Shown here piece after piece: positions 1 through 9,940 of a DNA stretch of 64,000 nt (positions are counted from its first letter, which is position 1; every line of letters begins with the position of its first letter). This DNA is from Blepharisma japonicum (taxonomy: Eukaryota; Ciliophora; Heterotrichea; Heterotrichida; Blepharismidae), in assembly GCA_949751835.1 (NCBI GenBank), contig CATKHK010000049.1:1-64000 (forward strand), given 5' to 3'. The translations under genes and the position numbers were made by a program. Under the pieces are notes generated by a model. It ran no database searches, was not told the DNA's origin, and was given only the letters and a program-made list of their open reading frames with translations.

Positions 1-480
1 TGAAGCATTTATATTTATTATAAACAAAAATCAGTTCATCTCAAAAATATATGCTTTAAATTAATTTAAAGATAGATTTTAAAGGTCTTCTCAATTATAA
101 TTATGAAAAACTAATTAAAAGCTATATTTACTGAATAATTTGTAATTGGAACTAATTAAGTCGTTTTGAAAGTGATTTTTATAATTGAAGGCTTTTAGAT
201 TATCATTTTGAAATATATATAGAATTTGTAGAGCCTAAAAAACATATAATTAATTCTTAGTTTAAGAATTAGAGTGCTTTTAAGTCTAACTAGATTCTTC
301 ATGCGAATCTCTTCTTTGTGTAGCTCTAGTGAAACGAAATAAAATTCATTTCTATAGGCATGCTGCTATCAAATTAATATAGCAGATCGCTTGTCTCTAG
401 TGCTAAAGCAAAGTTGAATTCAATGTTAAATAGTGTACCCATTATTTTCTGCCAATAACTAAGAAAAAAACTGCTTTAAT
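1..480. other. AT-rich stretch, no gene seen
   Basis: This AT-rich DNA has no open frame with recognisable protein similarity, no tRNA-like cloverleaf and no clear tandem repeat. It precedes a cluster of gene relicts and may itself be decayed coding sequence. Confidence 0.5.
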
Positions 481-489
481 ATCACTTTT

Positions 490-665
490 TATGAAAATTA
501 ATTTATCAAGGATATGTCACTGGAGTTTCTGAACCTTAGCATCAATGGTCTTTAATAGAAAGCTATAAAAGAGCAATAGATACACATGATGGACTCTGTG
601 TGATTCCTTTAATGGATCACATGAATCATTCTTACAAGCATCAAAGATACTATTTCTAATCTAAT
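490..665 (+). pseudogene. SET-domain protein relict (fragment)
   Basis: A stretch of about 110 bases reads LCVIPLMDHMNHSYKH in one frame, which resembles the conserved core of SETD3/LSMT-type SET-domain lysine methyltransferases (pattern PLxDMxNH). A closely similar stretch lies in inverted orientation at about 15630-15790. No start codon, no complete SET domain and no long open frame accompany it, and the upstream half is in a different frame. I read it as a dispersed gene fragment; the family assignment rests on one short motif. Confidence 0.45.
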
Positions 666-689
666 AAAAAAGAATAAAAAAGCTACAAA

Positions 690-1260
690 AATCCCGAAAA
701 CTTAAAAGAAGAAATAAACTCAAAAATGGAAAATGAGATGGAACAAATTAATTCTCAAATAATCAATGTAAATCAAGATCTCAAAAAAATTCAATTTTAT
801 AAACTCTCAAAATCTACTTAAAGAATTAAGAGACAAGAGATTAGAAATATTAAATAAACCAAATTATCCAGAATTAGAAAAAGAATTTAGGGAAATTTGA
901 TCAATCTACGAAAGCCATACCTGCATTAACAGTCCACCTATTCAGCAAGCATATCAAGATTATAACCTTGCTTACCGTCAAAAAACATCACTTTATAGTA
1001 TTCAAGAAGTTAATGACAAAACTAGTTTGTTTATTTATGATACAGAAAGAGAAAGTAGAGAAATTAGAGTATTAGAGACTCCTGAAACATTAGACCATGA
1101 CACATGTATAGCTCAACTGCCGCAAGCTGATAGCGGCTGCACAAATATAATATTTAATCAAAATATTTTGATTTCTGCATTCTATAATAAAAATCTTTTG
1201 CGATGTTCAATTGTTAGCAACACTTTCGTAACAATTCCTTAGAGACCTCCAATTTATCCT
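690..1260 (+). pseudogene. Relict of the coiled-coil/Kelch protein family (internal deletion)
   Basis: From about 690 the sequence encodes broken coiled-coil text, then from about 1020 a readable stretch (TSLFIYDTERESREIRVLETPE) that parallels the intact minus-strand gene at 1816-3570. After the residues IAQLP the text jumps directly to a later part of the Kelch region (ADSGCTNIIFNQNILIS), so roughly 70 residues found in the intact paralogue are missing. The frame ends at 1240-1242 and the Cys/His N-terminus is absent. It lies opposite to the intact copy. A decayed paralogue is the simplest reading. Confidence 0.6.
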
Positions 1261-1337
1261 TAGAAAGAGAAAATAGCAGATTCAACATTTGAGTAACCAA
1301 TCTGCCGAAAAGTCACTGTTTTCGCAAATCTGATTTG

Positions 1338-1810
1338 AAAAATGAAAAGTTAGGCCTGAGAAACAACAATAATGATACTTTCAATAAAAAAATAAAAGAT
1401 TAAAAACAAGAAATAGATGCTTTAGCTAAAAAAAAGCAGATTGCTATTAATGAAAATAATTATAAAAGAAAAATTGAAAAATTGCAACAAAAAAAAGTAT
1501 TCTAATACCAAACATTTGGACACTTGAAAATAAACTTATCTAAAGTATCTTTAGTAATAAAACATTTATTGCAAGAGATAATTCATAATCTTGAAGTGCC
1601 AGTGATTAGAACAAAATGCAGATTTACGGTCAAAAATAGGTGATATACAGCATTATCATAAAGTTATTCCAATTTATTCCCTGTCCTTAATTAAAATGAT
1701 GTGTGATGAACTAGATAATTATTCAGTAACAATTGCGAAATCTATTATAAGGATTAACTATCCTTAACACTTATTTCAAAACCATTAAAAATATTTTTAA
1801 CTAACCATTT
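1338..1810 (+). repeat. Segmental duplication, copy A (noncoding/degenerate part)
   Basis: This block recurs almost base for base at about 7417-7880. Both contain the same broken coiled-coil text (LRNNNN, KIEKLQQKK) followed by the same downstream sequence, and both end at the 3' end of a Kelch-family gene. The duplication therefore covers the flank and the Kelch gene together. The block has stops in every frame, so I do not call a gene. Confidence 0.75.
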
Positions 1811-1815
1811 TAGAA

Positions 1816-3570
1816 TTACTCTAATTTAACCACTCTCTTTTCATTCAAATCAAACTTGAAGTATTCTATATTTGAGTAAAAACTTCTTACCACTACTATC
1901 CCAATGTATATTCCTCCTTTGTTATATGAACAATACACTTGAAAAGGAAATTCGATTATTGAGCCTGCTATTCTTTTCCAGTTCGTTTCACTTCCAATTT
2001 CACTTTCATAGATTGATCCATTATTGGATTCAATCAAATACAGTCTCTCTGCATTTATCAGGATCTTTCTTTTACCTTCTGCAAACTCATAAGGAATTGT
2101 TGAGAAAGAGTCAACATCAATTGAGTACAGCAAAAGATTTTTATTATTCCGTCCAGAAATTAGAATACTCCCATTAAATATTATACTATTGCAAAGCGAA
2201 TCAGCTTTTGGCAATGGAGTTAATGGAATTCATCGTTTTTGATCCAAATCAAATCTACTAGATAGAGTTAAAAATTTAATCCCATGATATCCTCCAAAGC
2301 AATAGATGCTGTTGTTGAAATAGATACATGATGAGCGATAGCAAGGAGTTCCAGATGGCAGCACTTCGACTCTACCATTCACATCAAATAGCAATGTGAT
2401 TCCAGAAGGTGGATAATTACCAAAACAGAATAGCTTGCCATTTGGAAGTTGAGTTATGCAAGTGCCTCAGTCTAGTGGTTCTGGAGTCTCCAAGATTTTG
2501 ATTTCTTTGGTTTCAGTTTCAGTGTTATAAATAGTTAATTCAGTTCTGTTGTTATTCTTTTTAAGATTATAAAGAGATGTGTTTTGTTGGTAAGCATTAA
2601 GATAATCTTGGTAAGCTTGCGCTAGCAGTGGATCATAAACGCTAGAATTGCTCTGGTACGCTGAGCAAGTTGCTCTGAAATCCATCTCTAATTCTCGATT
2701 GTTTGGTCTACTCAAAAACTCAGCTGTTTTATGTCTTAAGGTAATATTCATAAGATTTAATGGGTTTTTTATTTTTTCGAATTTACTGTTGATATCACTA
2801 GTAATGGAGCTTATTTTAGAATTAAGCAGTATTGTCTCGCTCTCATTCTCTGCTTTTAATCTTATTAAATTTTGAAACTCTTTTAAACTCTGACTGTTCT
2901 CATTTGCTTTTAAAGGAATCGAATCCTTAATGTTTGCTACCTTAATCCTAGCCGAATTTACAGTTTTATTATTTACTTCAATACTGTTTTCTTTATTTGA
3001 GCATATAATATTAAGAAATGCTTGAAATCTCTTATTAACGAAAGATGTAATTAAACTTTCTAAGTCTCTACTGTATATATGAAACAACTTTGAACCATTA
3101 TATCAATGCTTTTCGGCTGAGATTATCGATTTTACTTTGTTTACAGCTTCTTCAGGCTGTAAAGTCAATAATTCTAAAATTGAGTCTTGGTTTGACTTTA
3201 AAGATTTTTTAGCTTTGCAAATTTCTAAAACCAAATTTCCTACATTAGCTGATGAAGTATCTAAATTTCTAGTGTATTGTCTTAAATCTTTTTCTAAATT
3301 AGCTAGACGCTGACTAAAGGAATCTATAATTAACTTCTTTAGCTTCCTATACTTTGAAGCTTCTTTCATAAGAAATCTAAGAACAGCTTGTTTTGTCTCT
3401 TCATTAGGCTCTGCAAAAATAGAGTCAAATGAATGATCCCTGCCAGTAATTTTATTTTTAATATGCCTTCCGATATGCAGCTCACAGAAGAAAGATTCAG
3501 GAGAGGTGCATTTGCATACACACTCAACTTCATTTTTGCAGTCTGGCTCGAAGCACTTCTTTTGATCCAT
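1816..3570 (-). CDS. Cys/His (B-box-like) zinc module, coiled coil, Kelch-like repeat protein
   Basis: With TGA read as Trp this is one uninterrupted frame of 584 residues from ATG to TAG/TAA. Residues 6-36 hold C6, C11, C19, C21, C29, H32 and H36, a B-box-like zinc cluster with exactly the spacing seen in the two TPR genes at 11207 and 13765. Residues about 45-330 are helical with coiled-coil character. From about residue 365 the chain has Kelch-like beta-blade repeats (LPNGKLFCFGNYP, IYFNNSIYCFGGY, IIFNGSILISG). Three in-frame TGA codons sit within an otherwise conserved paralogous alignment, which supports Trp decoding. The likely role is a scaffold or adaptor, perhaps ubiquitin-linked; that is inference, since no catalytic domain is visible. 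It is the only full-length Kelch member here; truncated relatives lie at 0.7-1.26 kb and 7.9-9.0 kb. Confidence 0.8.
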
Positions 3571-4530
3571 CTAGAATTATTATTAAAGTAGCTAATTTAT
3601 ATGAAAAAATGTACATTAATCTCGTTTTTTAGATAATCCTAAGCACAGAAATATTCAATAAATAAATTTGCATTCTGATGATAAAGAATTTATGAATAAC
3701 TGATTAGGGTTTGAATTTGCATTAGCATAAAATGAGTACTCCAAGGATTAATAATGGCAAGCATCCTTTGGAAAATTTTAGGCTATCAAAATTCTTATAT
3801 TGGCTACCTGATGATTTGCTTTATAGATTTTCATAGTAAAAAATCTGCATCAAATTTTTCTTTCTTTAACTAGACATAGCCATATATCTGCTCAAATAAT
3901 TTATATACTGCCATCCTCATATTTGCACTTTATCATAAATTATGCTCATTTAGTGTCCGCTAGAAAGTATAGGCTTGATAGTAGTCACCTTTTTAGATGA
4001 TTAGATGTTTGTAAATTTCATTCAGCAAATAAATAACCATTCTGAGTTAATCCCAATTATAGAAGTTTAGGCCTTTACAACTCTCCTTTGAGCACAGTAA
4101 GTTTATATGAGTTCGTCAGACGCCTAGAAGTACCAGTCTCTACGCCAACTGGAAATTAATTCTCCAAGATTATTACTCTTACCCTGTGCATCAGATCTCT
4201 ATAATCTTGATTCTCCCAACATGATGACGACAATTTTGGCAAGGTGCTCCAAGAAGATTAGGTGAATAGGCTTACAATTGGGGCTGCTTTAAATTGGATA
4301 TTGCTTTCATCTGCAAACACTATATATTAAGTCTTGATGATATAAAATAGTTTGAGGGTTATAGAACAGTTATAAGCGGATTTCTATGATTATTAGATAG
4401 AGGTTCTTTCAGATTTTTCATCTCATTAGGTGATGAATGGTTTTAAAATCGATTTGTCAATTGTTTCTTAATTTTCATTTCATCCTCTTCTATATTCCAC
4501 AATACAAAACTGTGCGCTGAGACTGAGTTT
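3571..4530. other. Degenerate region, possible F-box-like relict
   Basis: No intact gene is visible. From an ATG at 3732 a short plus-strand frame reads MSTPRINNGKHPLENF and then WLPDDLLYRFS before a TAG; the LPDDLLYRF text is reminiscent of an F-box start, but there is too little to be sure. The remainder carries stops in all frames under either code. It is probably decayed coding DNA like its neighbours. Confidence 0.3.
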
Positions 4531-5145
4531 TATCCTTTAAATCAAAAAATTAAAGTACTTGGAAAAGAAAATAACCAAATAGCTCAAGAAAATTCTAATC
4601 TGAAGGATAATTTAAAAGAATTAAAAACTGATGTTGAGCAGGCTAAAGAGAAAAATATTAGTCTCTTAACTGAAAATCAATCTATAAAAAATTAAAGATC
4701 AAACAAGTGAATTTGAAGCAAAAGCAATAGAAAATGAGAGATAAAGAAAAGAATTTAATGATTAAACAATAAACTAGCAGAAGAATCACCTGAAAGTCAA
4801 AACCTTGCAATACAATTTAAAAACATTCAAAATTATATAAAGCATGCATTACTAACTCAGAAGATTTGACTAAAAATATGAATCATTAAAATCTCAGTTC
4901 AAAAGAAAACATTTTTTAAAAGAGATTATTAAAGATTTAATAATTGAATTATTAGAAGAACATGGAAAATCAAAAACAGTAAAAAATAAAATAGAAATGA
5001 TAAAATAAAAATTATTGTATTTTGAAGAGATTGAATATGGTCACGCTATAAATGGCAGTATAGATAATTTAACCTTGGCTGTTCATAAAATTTAAAAAGA
5101 ATCATAAGAAAGTATAATGAGAAAGATGATATAAAAATAAAGAAT
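4531..5145 (+). pseudogene. Degenerate coiled-coil gene relict
   Basis: The plus strand at about 4540-4695 reads KVLGKENNQIAQENSNLKDN and onward as heptad-like Asn/Glu/Lys-rich coiled coil, then breaks at stops and shifted frames, with further Lys/Glu-rich pieces to about 5140. No start codon or family-defining motif is present. It lies immediately upstream of the Sec63 J-domain remnant but I cannot tell whether it belonged to that gene or to an unrelated coiled-coil protein. Confidence 0.4.
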
Positions 5146-5149
5146 TTGT

Positions 5150-5395
5150 CTACTCTTTTTAAAAGTATTTGATCCTTATGAAATCGAAGTGGGCGCTTTA
5201 GATAAACAAATCCATTCAGTTTTAAAAAAACTCAGTAAAAAATACCACCCCGATAAAGACCCAGAAGGCATTTGGGAAGCAGGAAAATACATAACCATCG
5301 CAAAATCTTATGGAACCTTGAAAATGAGTTGGTTAAAGCAAATTATGAAAATATGAAAATCCTAATGAGCCTTATTTATTAATAGTAGGAAGGCA
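5150..5395 (+). pseudogene. SEC63: Sec63 relict: J domain
   Basis: The frame starting near 5163 reads KVFDPYEIEVGALDKQIHSV and continues through KKYHPDKDPEG, which carries the HPD motif of J domains; the FDPYEI entry and the trailing text (AKSYGTL, then ELVKANYE in another frame, then GNPNEP) match the Sec63-type J domain of the ER translocon better than a generic DnaJ. Frame changes between these pieces show it is broken. It stops directly before a DNA primase fragment that begins at 5397, and Sec63 text resumes only at about 6430. Sec63 normally recruits BiP to the Sec61 channel; this copy cannot. Confidence 0.65.
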
Positions 5396-5396
5396 A

Positions 5397-6230
5397 ATGG
5401 ACCCACAAACTTTAGAAAACTACGATAGAAATTATTTCCCTTGCAGCATACTTTGCAGATGGCTCAATCCAAGAGTTGAACTTGAAAAACAAGATCCACA
5501 TTATGACAAAACTTACTTTGAAAGTAGAGAATTTTCTTTCACTTTGCTGGGAGATATCAATTGCCGCCATCAAAGTTTCAGCTCTGCAAATGAATTTAAA
5601 AATTAGTTGATTCACGACAAGCCAAAAAATTTGATATTGAAGTTGCATGAACAGTCCTCCCAAACAAAAAGATTCAAAATAAAATAATCTATGAGATTCT
5701 CAAAAGAGAATTTGTCATTGATATTGATATGACTGATTATGGCAAAGTTAGAGCATGCTGCTCTGGCGCTGTAGTTTGCCAGCCTTGCTAGAGATTTTTA
5801 GTAGTCGCTTGCAAATCAATGGATATTGCCCTAAAAGAATCATTTGGATACGCTGTTAATTTATGGGTATACTCAGGAAGAAGAGGCATCCATTGCTGAG
5901 TTTCTCCCCCCCACAAGGCTTTTAAATGATTTTTGAAGAAAAGCATTAATAGAATTTCTTAATTCAGGTCCAAAACCTTCTCCAGATCTGCAGAGAAGTT
6001 TTGAGATCTCATTTGAAAAAATTATTGTCAGAGAATTAAATATATTTGCAAATCAAGAAAGACTAAATGAATCTGTTGAAATTATTAACAATTTAGCAAG
6101 TCTTTGTGAAAGAATTTGTGTCTTGTCCAGCAAAAATGACAATACGGCTGCTGATGTGTTTGCTGAAAACAGAAAACCATGTATCAATTTTGTTAGTCTT
6201 TTTTGTAATTGCGGTTAAAAATTTTGCCGG
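5397..6230 (+). pseudogene. PRIM1: DNA primase small subunit (PriS/PRIM1) relict
   Basis: The first frame begins with ATG and reads LENYDRNYFPCSILCRWLNP and then SREFSFTLLGD, the N-terminal signature of eukaryotic primase small subunits. After a one-base frame change near 5600 the text continues to FVIDIDMTDYGKVRACCSGA and [20 protein letters not shown], which include the catalytic DxD (DIDMTDY) and the SGRRGxHxW motif. A TAG occupies a position where the family has Trp (CxxCW). The C-terminal third is not recognisable. Functional PriS makes RNA primers for replication; this copy is decayed. It lies inside a broken Sec63 sequence, so it probably arrived as a fragment. Confidence 0.75.
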
Positions 6231-6430
6231 GGGTTTTTATTTTTTGAATTACGACGTCGAAAAAGGTGAATATGAATGGAGTTTTGCAAGATAACATGCT
6301 GATGCACATAAAGCTTATTAAATGAAAACATGAATATCAAGCAATGCTTATTGATGATTATTATCAGTGCTGAATTCCATAAACTGCGGTACCAAAATCT
6401 GATTCACTAGAGCTAAATAAATTAAGCAAA
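6231..6430 (+). other. Unassigned sequence between primase and Sec63 remnants
   Basis: A short open stretch up to 6294 reads FYFLNYDVEKGEYEWSFAR but I could not place it with confidence in either PriS or Sec63. Several in-frame TGA codons follow. The boundary between the primase and Sec63 pieces must lie in or near this interval. Confidence 0.3.
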
Positions 6431-7375
6431 AAATTGTTGAGTTTATTCCAAAAAATCAAAACTTCAACCCAAAGATGCTAAAAGATTCGCTGTTACTGGT
6501 TGCACATATGAATAGAAAAAATCTTTCAGATAAAGCCCAGATTGAATATGATTTTAATGAAAGAAGTCAATATTATAGAAACCATGCTTGATACGGGGCT
6601 ATATTATTAATTCAGGCCCAAGAACAAAAAATGAGCATCCACACATTACTTTATCAATAGAAGTTGCTCAATTAATTACCGCAAGTGCATTGGCTTCGTG
6701 AAAACAATCTTTTAATGTTCCCGCATATAAATAATAGTAATTTAAAATCAAATAAATGGAAAATTTCTGAAATTGACATCAATATTTATCAAAATCTGAA
6801 AAATCACTATCAGAGCAGCAATTTCTTACATAAAGAAGTCCTCAATTATTTCCCAGAGCTTAAAGTAGAATATCCAGTATATGTTGATGAAGAAGTGGAA
6901 ATTGCATATTGAGATGTTATTACTATAAAAGTTGTAATCACAAGAGAGCAGCTTCAAGAAAACCAATTTTTAAGGCACATCCATGCCCAAGAATTCTCTT
7001 ATCAAAAAATGAAAAGTGGAGGCTTCTTATTGCAGAGCCAAAATAAATAAAGTCCTCTAAAATCGTTTTCATCAATGAAAGAGCTATTGAAGACAAAGAC
7101 TTCAAGATACAGCAGGGCCTGCAAGGCTTTAATATTGGTCCAGACGAGCAGTCATGAAAACTTCACGTTAAATCTGGCTATTATTATGGTCTCGACGCCT
7201 GCGAAAAGCTTAACTTTACAGTGAAAACGCCTGGAGATACCAAAAAAGAAGAGTATAAAGTCCATCCTGATTACGTAAATATTAAAAATAACGCCATTTC
7301 AAAGTGTAATGACTGGTTTGCAGCTTGAAAAAGAACTTTCAATAAAAAATTATAAGTCTTTTCTCAGATATAGTT
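6430..7375 (+). pseudogene. SEC63: Sec63 relict: C-terminal Sec63 domain
   Basis: The text LLLVAHMNRKNLSDKAQIEY resembles the start of the helical Sec63 domain, HPHITLSIEVAQLITASALA its middle, and VEYPVYVDEEVEIAYWDVIT followed by TIKVVITREQLQENQFLRHI the beta-sandwich that ends Sec63. From about 7065 the frame NERAIEDKDFKIQQG to SGYYYGLDACEKLNF continues the same fold (compare the YLGLD motif before the final strands). Stops and frame changes separate the blocks. The last 300 bases recur at 9000-9245. This is the second half of the gene whose J domain lies at 5150-5395. Confidence 0.7.
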
Positions 7376-7416
7376 CATTTGGATGCATTCTTAAATGAAA
7401 AATAATGGCATTTTAA

Positions 7417-7880
7417 AAATGAAAAGTTAGGTCTGAGAAACAACAATAATAATACTTTCGATAAAGAAATAAAAGATTAAAAACAAGAAATAGCTGCTTT
7501 AGCTAAAAAATCCAGATTATTATTAATGAAAATCATTATAAAAAATTGCAACAAAAAAAAAAGTATTCTAATACCAAACATTGGAACGCTTGAAAATAAA
7601 CTTATCTAAAGTACCTTTAGTAATAAAACATTTATTGCAAGAGAAAATTCATAACCTTGAAGCCAGTTATCAGAACAAAATGCAGATTTACGGTCAGAAA
7701 TAGGTAATATACAACATTGACAGAAAGTTATTCCATTTTATTCCCTGTCCTTAATTAAAAGGATGAGTGTATGAACTAGATAATTATGCAGTAACAATTG
7801 CGAAATCTATTATAAGGATTAACTATCCTTAACATTTATATTTCAAAAGCATTAAAATTACTTTTAACTAACCATTTTAT
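7417..7880 (+). repeat. Segmental duplication, copy B (noncoding/degenerate part)
   Basis: This block is nearly identical to about 1338-1810, differing by scattered substitutions and short indels. The match carries on into the adjacent Kelch-family relict, so the duplicated segment is at least 1.5 kb. It begins a few tens of bases after the Sec63 C-terminal fragment ends, which marks a rearrangement breakpoint. Confidence 0.75.
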
Positions 7881-7882
7881 AA

Positions 7883-8995
7883 TTACTCTAATTTAATTAC
7901 TCTCTTTTCATTCAAATCAAACTTGTAGTAATTCATATATTCTCTTTCATCTATTATCCCCATGTATATTCCTCCTTTGTTATATGAACAATACACTTGA
8001 CAACAAATATTACCGATTTTTGAGCTAGCTATTCTTTTCCAGTTCGTGTCACTTCCAATTTCGCTTTCATAGATGTATCCATTATAGCATTCAATCAAAT
8101 ACAATCTCTCAGCATTTATCAAGATCTTTCTTTTACCTCCTGCAAACTGATAAGGAATTGTTGAGAAAGAGTCAATATCAATTGAGTATAGACAAAGATT
8201 TTTATTATTCTCTCCAGAAATCAGAATATTCCCATTAAATATTATACTATTGCAATATCAATCAGCTTTTGGCAATGGAGTTAACTGAATTCATCGATTT
8301 TGATCCAAATCAAATCTACTAGATAGAGTTAATAAATTCAAATCATATCCTCCAAAGCAATAGACACTGTTGTTGAAATATATACATGATGACTTTGTGC
8401 AAGGAGTTCCAGATGGCAGCAATTCGACTCTACCATTCACATCTAATAGAAATGTAATTCCAGAATACGGATAACTACCAAAACAAAATAGCTTGCCATT
8501 TGGAAGTTGAGCCATGCAAGTATCTAAGTATAATTCTGGAGTCTGCAAGATTTTGACTTCTTTGGTTTCAGTTTCAGTGTTATAAATAGTTAATTCAGTT
8601 CTGTCCTTAATCTTTCATAGATTATAAAGAGATGTTTTTTGTTGGTAAGCATCAAGATAATTTTGGTAAGCTTGCGCTAGCAGTGGATCATAAAGGCTAG
8701 AATTGTTCTGGTACGCTGAGCAAGTTGCTCTGAAATCCATCTCTAATTCTCGATTGTTTGGTCCACTCAAGAACTCAGCTGTTTTATGTCTTAAGGAATT
8801 AATATTCATAAGATTTAATTGGCTTTCTATTTTTTTGAGTTTACTGTTGATATCACTAGAATGGAGTTTATTTTAGAATTAAGCAACATTGCCTCACTTT
8901 CATTCTCTGTTTTGAATCTTATTAAATTTTGATGCACTTTTAAACTCTCACTGTTCTCATTTGCTTTTAAAGAAATCGAATCCTTAATGCTTGCA
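7883..8995 (-). pseudogene. Truncated copy of the coiled-coil/Kelch gene
   Basis: From about 8809 down to 7883 the frame is open under TGA=Trp and encodes the whole Kelch-like region of the intact paralogue at 1816-3570 with only modest divergence (IYFNNSVYCFGGYD, IIFNGNILISGENN). Near 8865 one base is missing relative to the paralogue (tcactagaatgg against tcactagtaatgg), which shifts the frame of the upstream coiled coil. At about 8995 similarity stops abruptly and Sec63-derived sequence begins on the other strand, so the Cys/His module is absent. It is a 5'-truncated duplicate; expression of the Kelch half cannot be excluded. Confidence 0.75.
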
Positions 8996-9285
8996 CTTAA
9001 TAAAAGAGCTATTGAAGACAAAGACTTCAAGGTACAACAAGGCTTTAATATTGGCCCAGGCGAGCAGTCATGAAAAATTCACATTAAATCTGGCCCACAT
9101 TATGGTCTCGACGCCTACGAAAAGCTTAACTTTACAGTTAAAAAGCCTGAAGATACCAAAAGAGAAGAGTATAAAGTCCATCCTGATTACGAAAATATTG
9201 AAAAGTACGCTGTTTCAAAGCGTGATGACTGGTTTGCAGCCTGGAGAAGAAAGTTCAGAAGAAGAAAATATCCCTGAGCTCGAAG
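8996..9285 (+). pseudogene. SEC63: Second Sec63 C-terminal fragment
   Basis: The frame RAIEDKDFKVQQGFNIGPGE and SGPHYGLDAYEKLNFTVKKP, then DWFAAWRR, parallels 7065-7375 and keeps better codons: the reading frame is open here through an in-frame TGA (EQSWKIH) that reads as Trp. It is followed by an acidic stretch (EENIPELEEI) that could be the Sec63 acidic tail in a shifted frame. It abuts the truncated Kelch copy on one side and an M18 peptidase fragment on the other. Confidence 0.6.
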
Positions 9286-9289
9286 AAAT

Positions 9290-9673
9290 CCCACAAAGTA
9301 AATCCGAAGGTTTCCATGTTTCAACTGATATGACTTATGCAATGCATCAAAATTATGCTGAAAAGCACTAAGTAAGCTACAGGCCAACTGTACATGGAGA
9401 GGTTGCTATAAAAAGAAATTCAATTAAAGGTATTCGACCGATATGCTAGGAGCAAGTTTATTGAAAGTCCATGCGGAGAGCAATGGAATTAAAAAGCAGG
9501 AGTTTAATGTGAGAAATGAGTCTCCTTGCGGAACGACTATTGGGTCAATTATGGCTTCATTTACTGGGATTAGAGCAGTTGATATTTATGCACCGATGTT
9601 TGCGATGCATTCTATTAGAGAAATGATGGGGACTGATAATATAGTCTATTATGCAGACTTAATGATATCATAA
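9290..9673 (+). pseudogene. DNPEP: Aspartyl aminopeptidase (M18) C-terminal fragment
   Basis: The text FHVSTDMTYAMHQNYAEKH matches the M18 motif SADMAHAVHPNYxEKH, keeping the second His. After a TAA and a frame change the sequence continues with MLGASLLKVHAESNG, VRNESPCGTTIGSIMAS, GIRAVDIYAPMFAMHSIREM, which are the conserved C-terminal motifs (DMPCGTTIGP and AMHSIRE) of this dodecameric zinc aminopeptidase. The N-terminal two thirds are missing and the last strand is cut at YYADLMIS. It is a broken host gene fragment. Confidence 0.8.
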
Positions 9674-9679
9674 TCAAGA

Positions 9680-9940
9680 TTCCTACAATTTTAGCGAAGG
9701 AACTGCTTAGCCATGGCTCCAAAGGATTTGGTGCAAATCCGCTCCCTTTGAATGGGATTTTTGCTTCAATTTTAGCTCCATATGGATGATTTTTTGCTAT
9801 AACTTCGTGCAACTTGGTAGCAGCAACTTCAGCATCCACCCCAGGAGGTAGTCTAACTGACAGTCTTAATTTTTTGCTTGGTTTTAGCAATTTTCCAGCA
9901 TTAGCAAGATCTGGGAGTCTTTGTGCTCCGGAATATACAC
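9680..9940 (-). pseudogene. M20-family peptidase fragment
   Basis: The minus strand reads GAQRLPDLANAGKLL, then KLRLSVRLPPGVDAEVAATK and NHPYGAKIEAKIPFKGSGFA with PNPLEPWLSSSF. This matches the dimerization-domain border of M20 metallopeptidases (LRPSTTLRLSLRLPPxxD ... PYGAKV ... PPWLS), the CNDP2/Cys-Gly dipeptidase type. Both ends are truncated. It lies tail to tail against the M18 fragment with almost no spacer, so the join is a rearrangement point. Confidence 0.65.
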
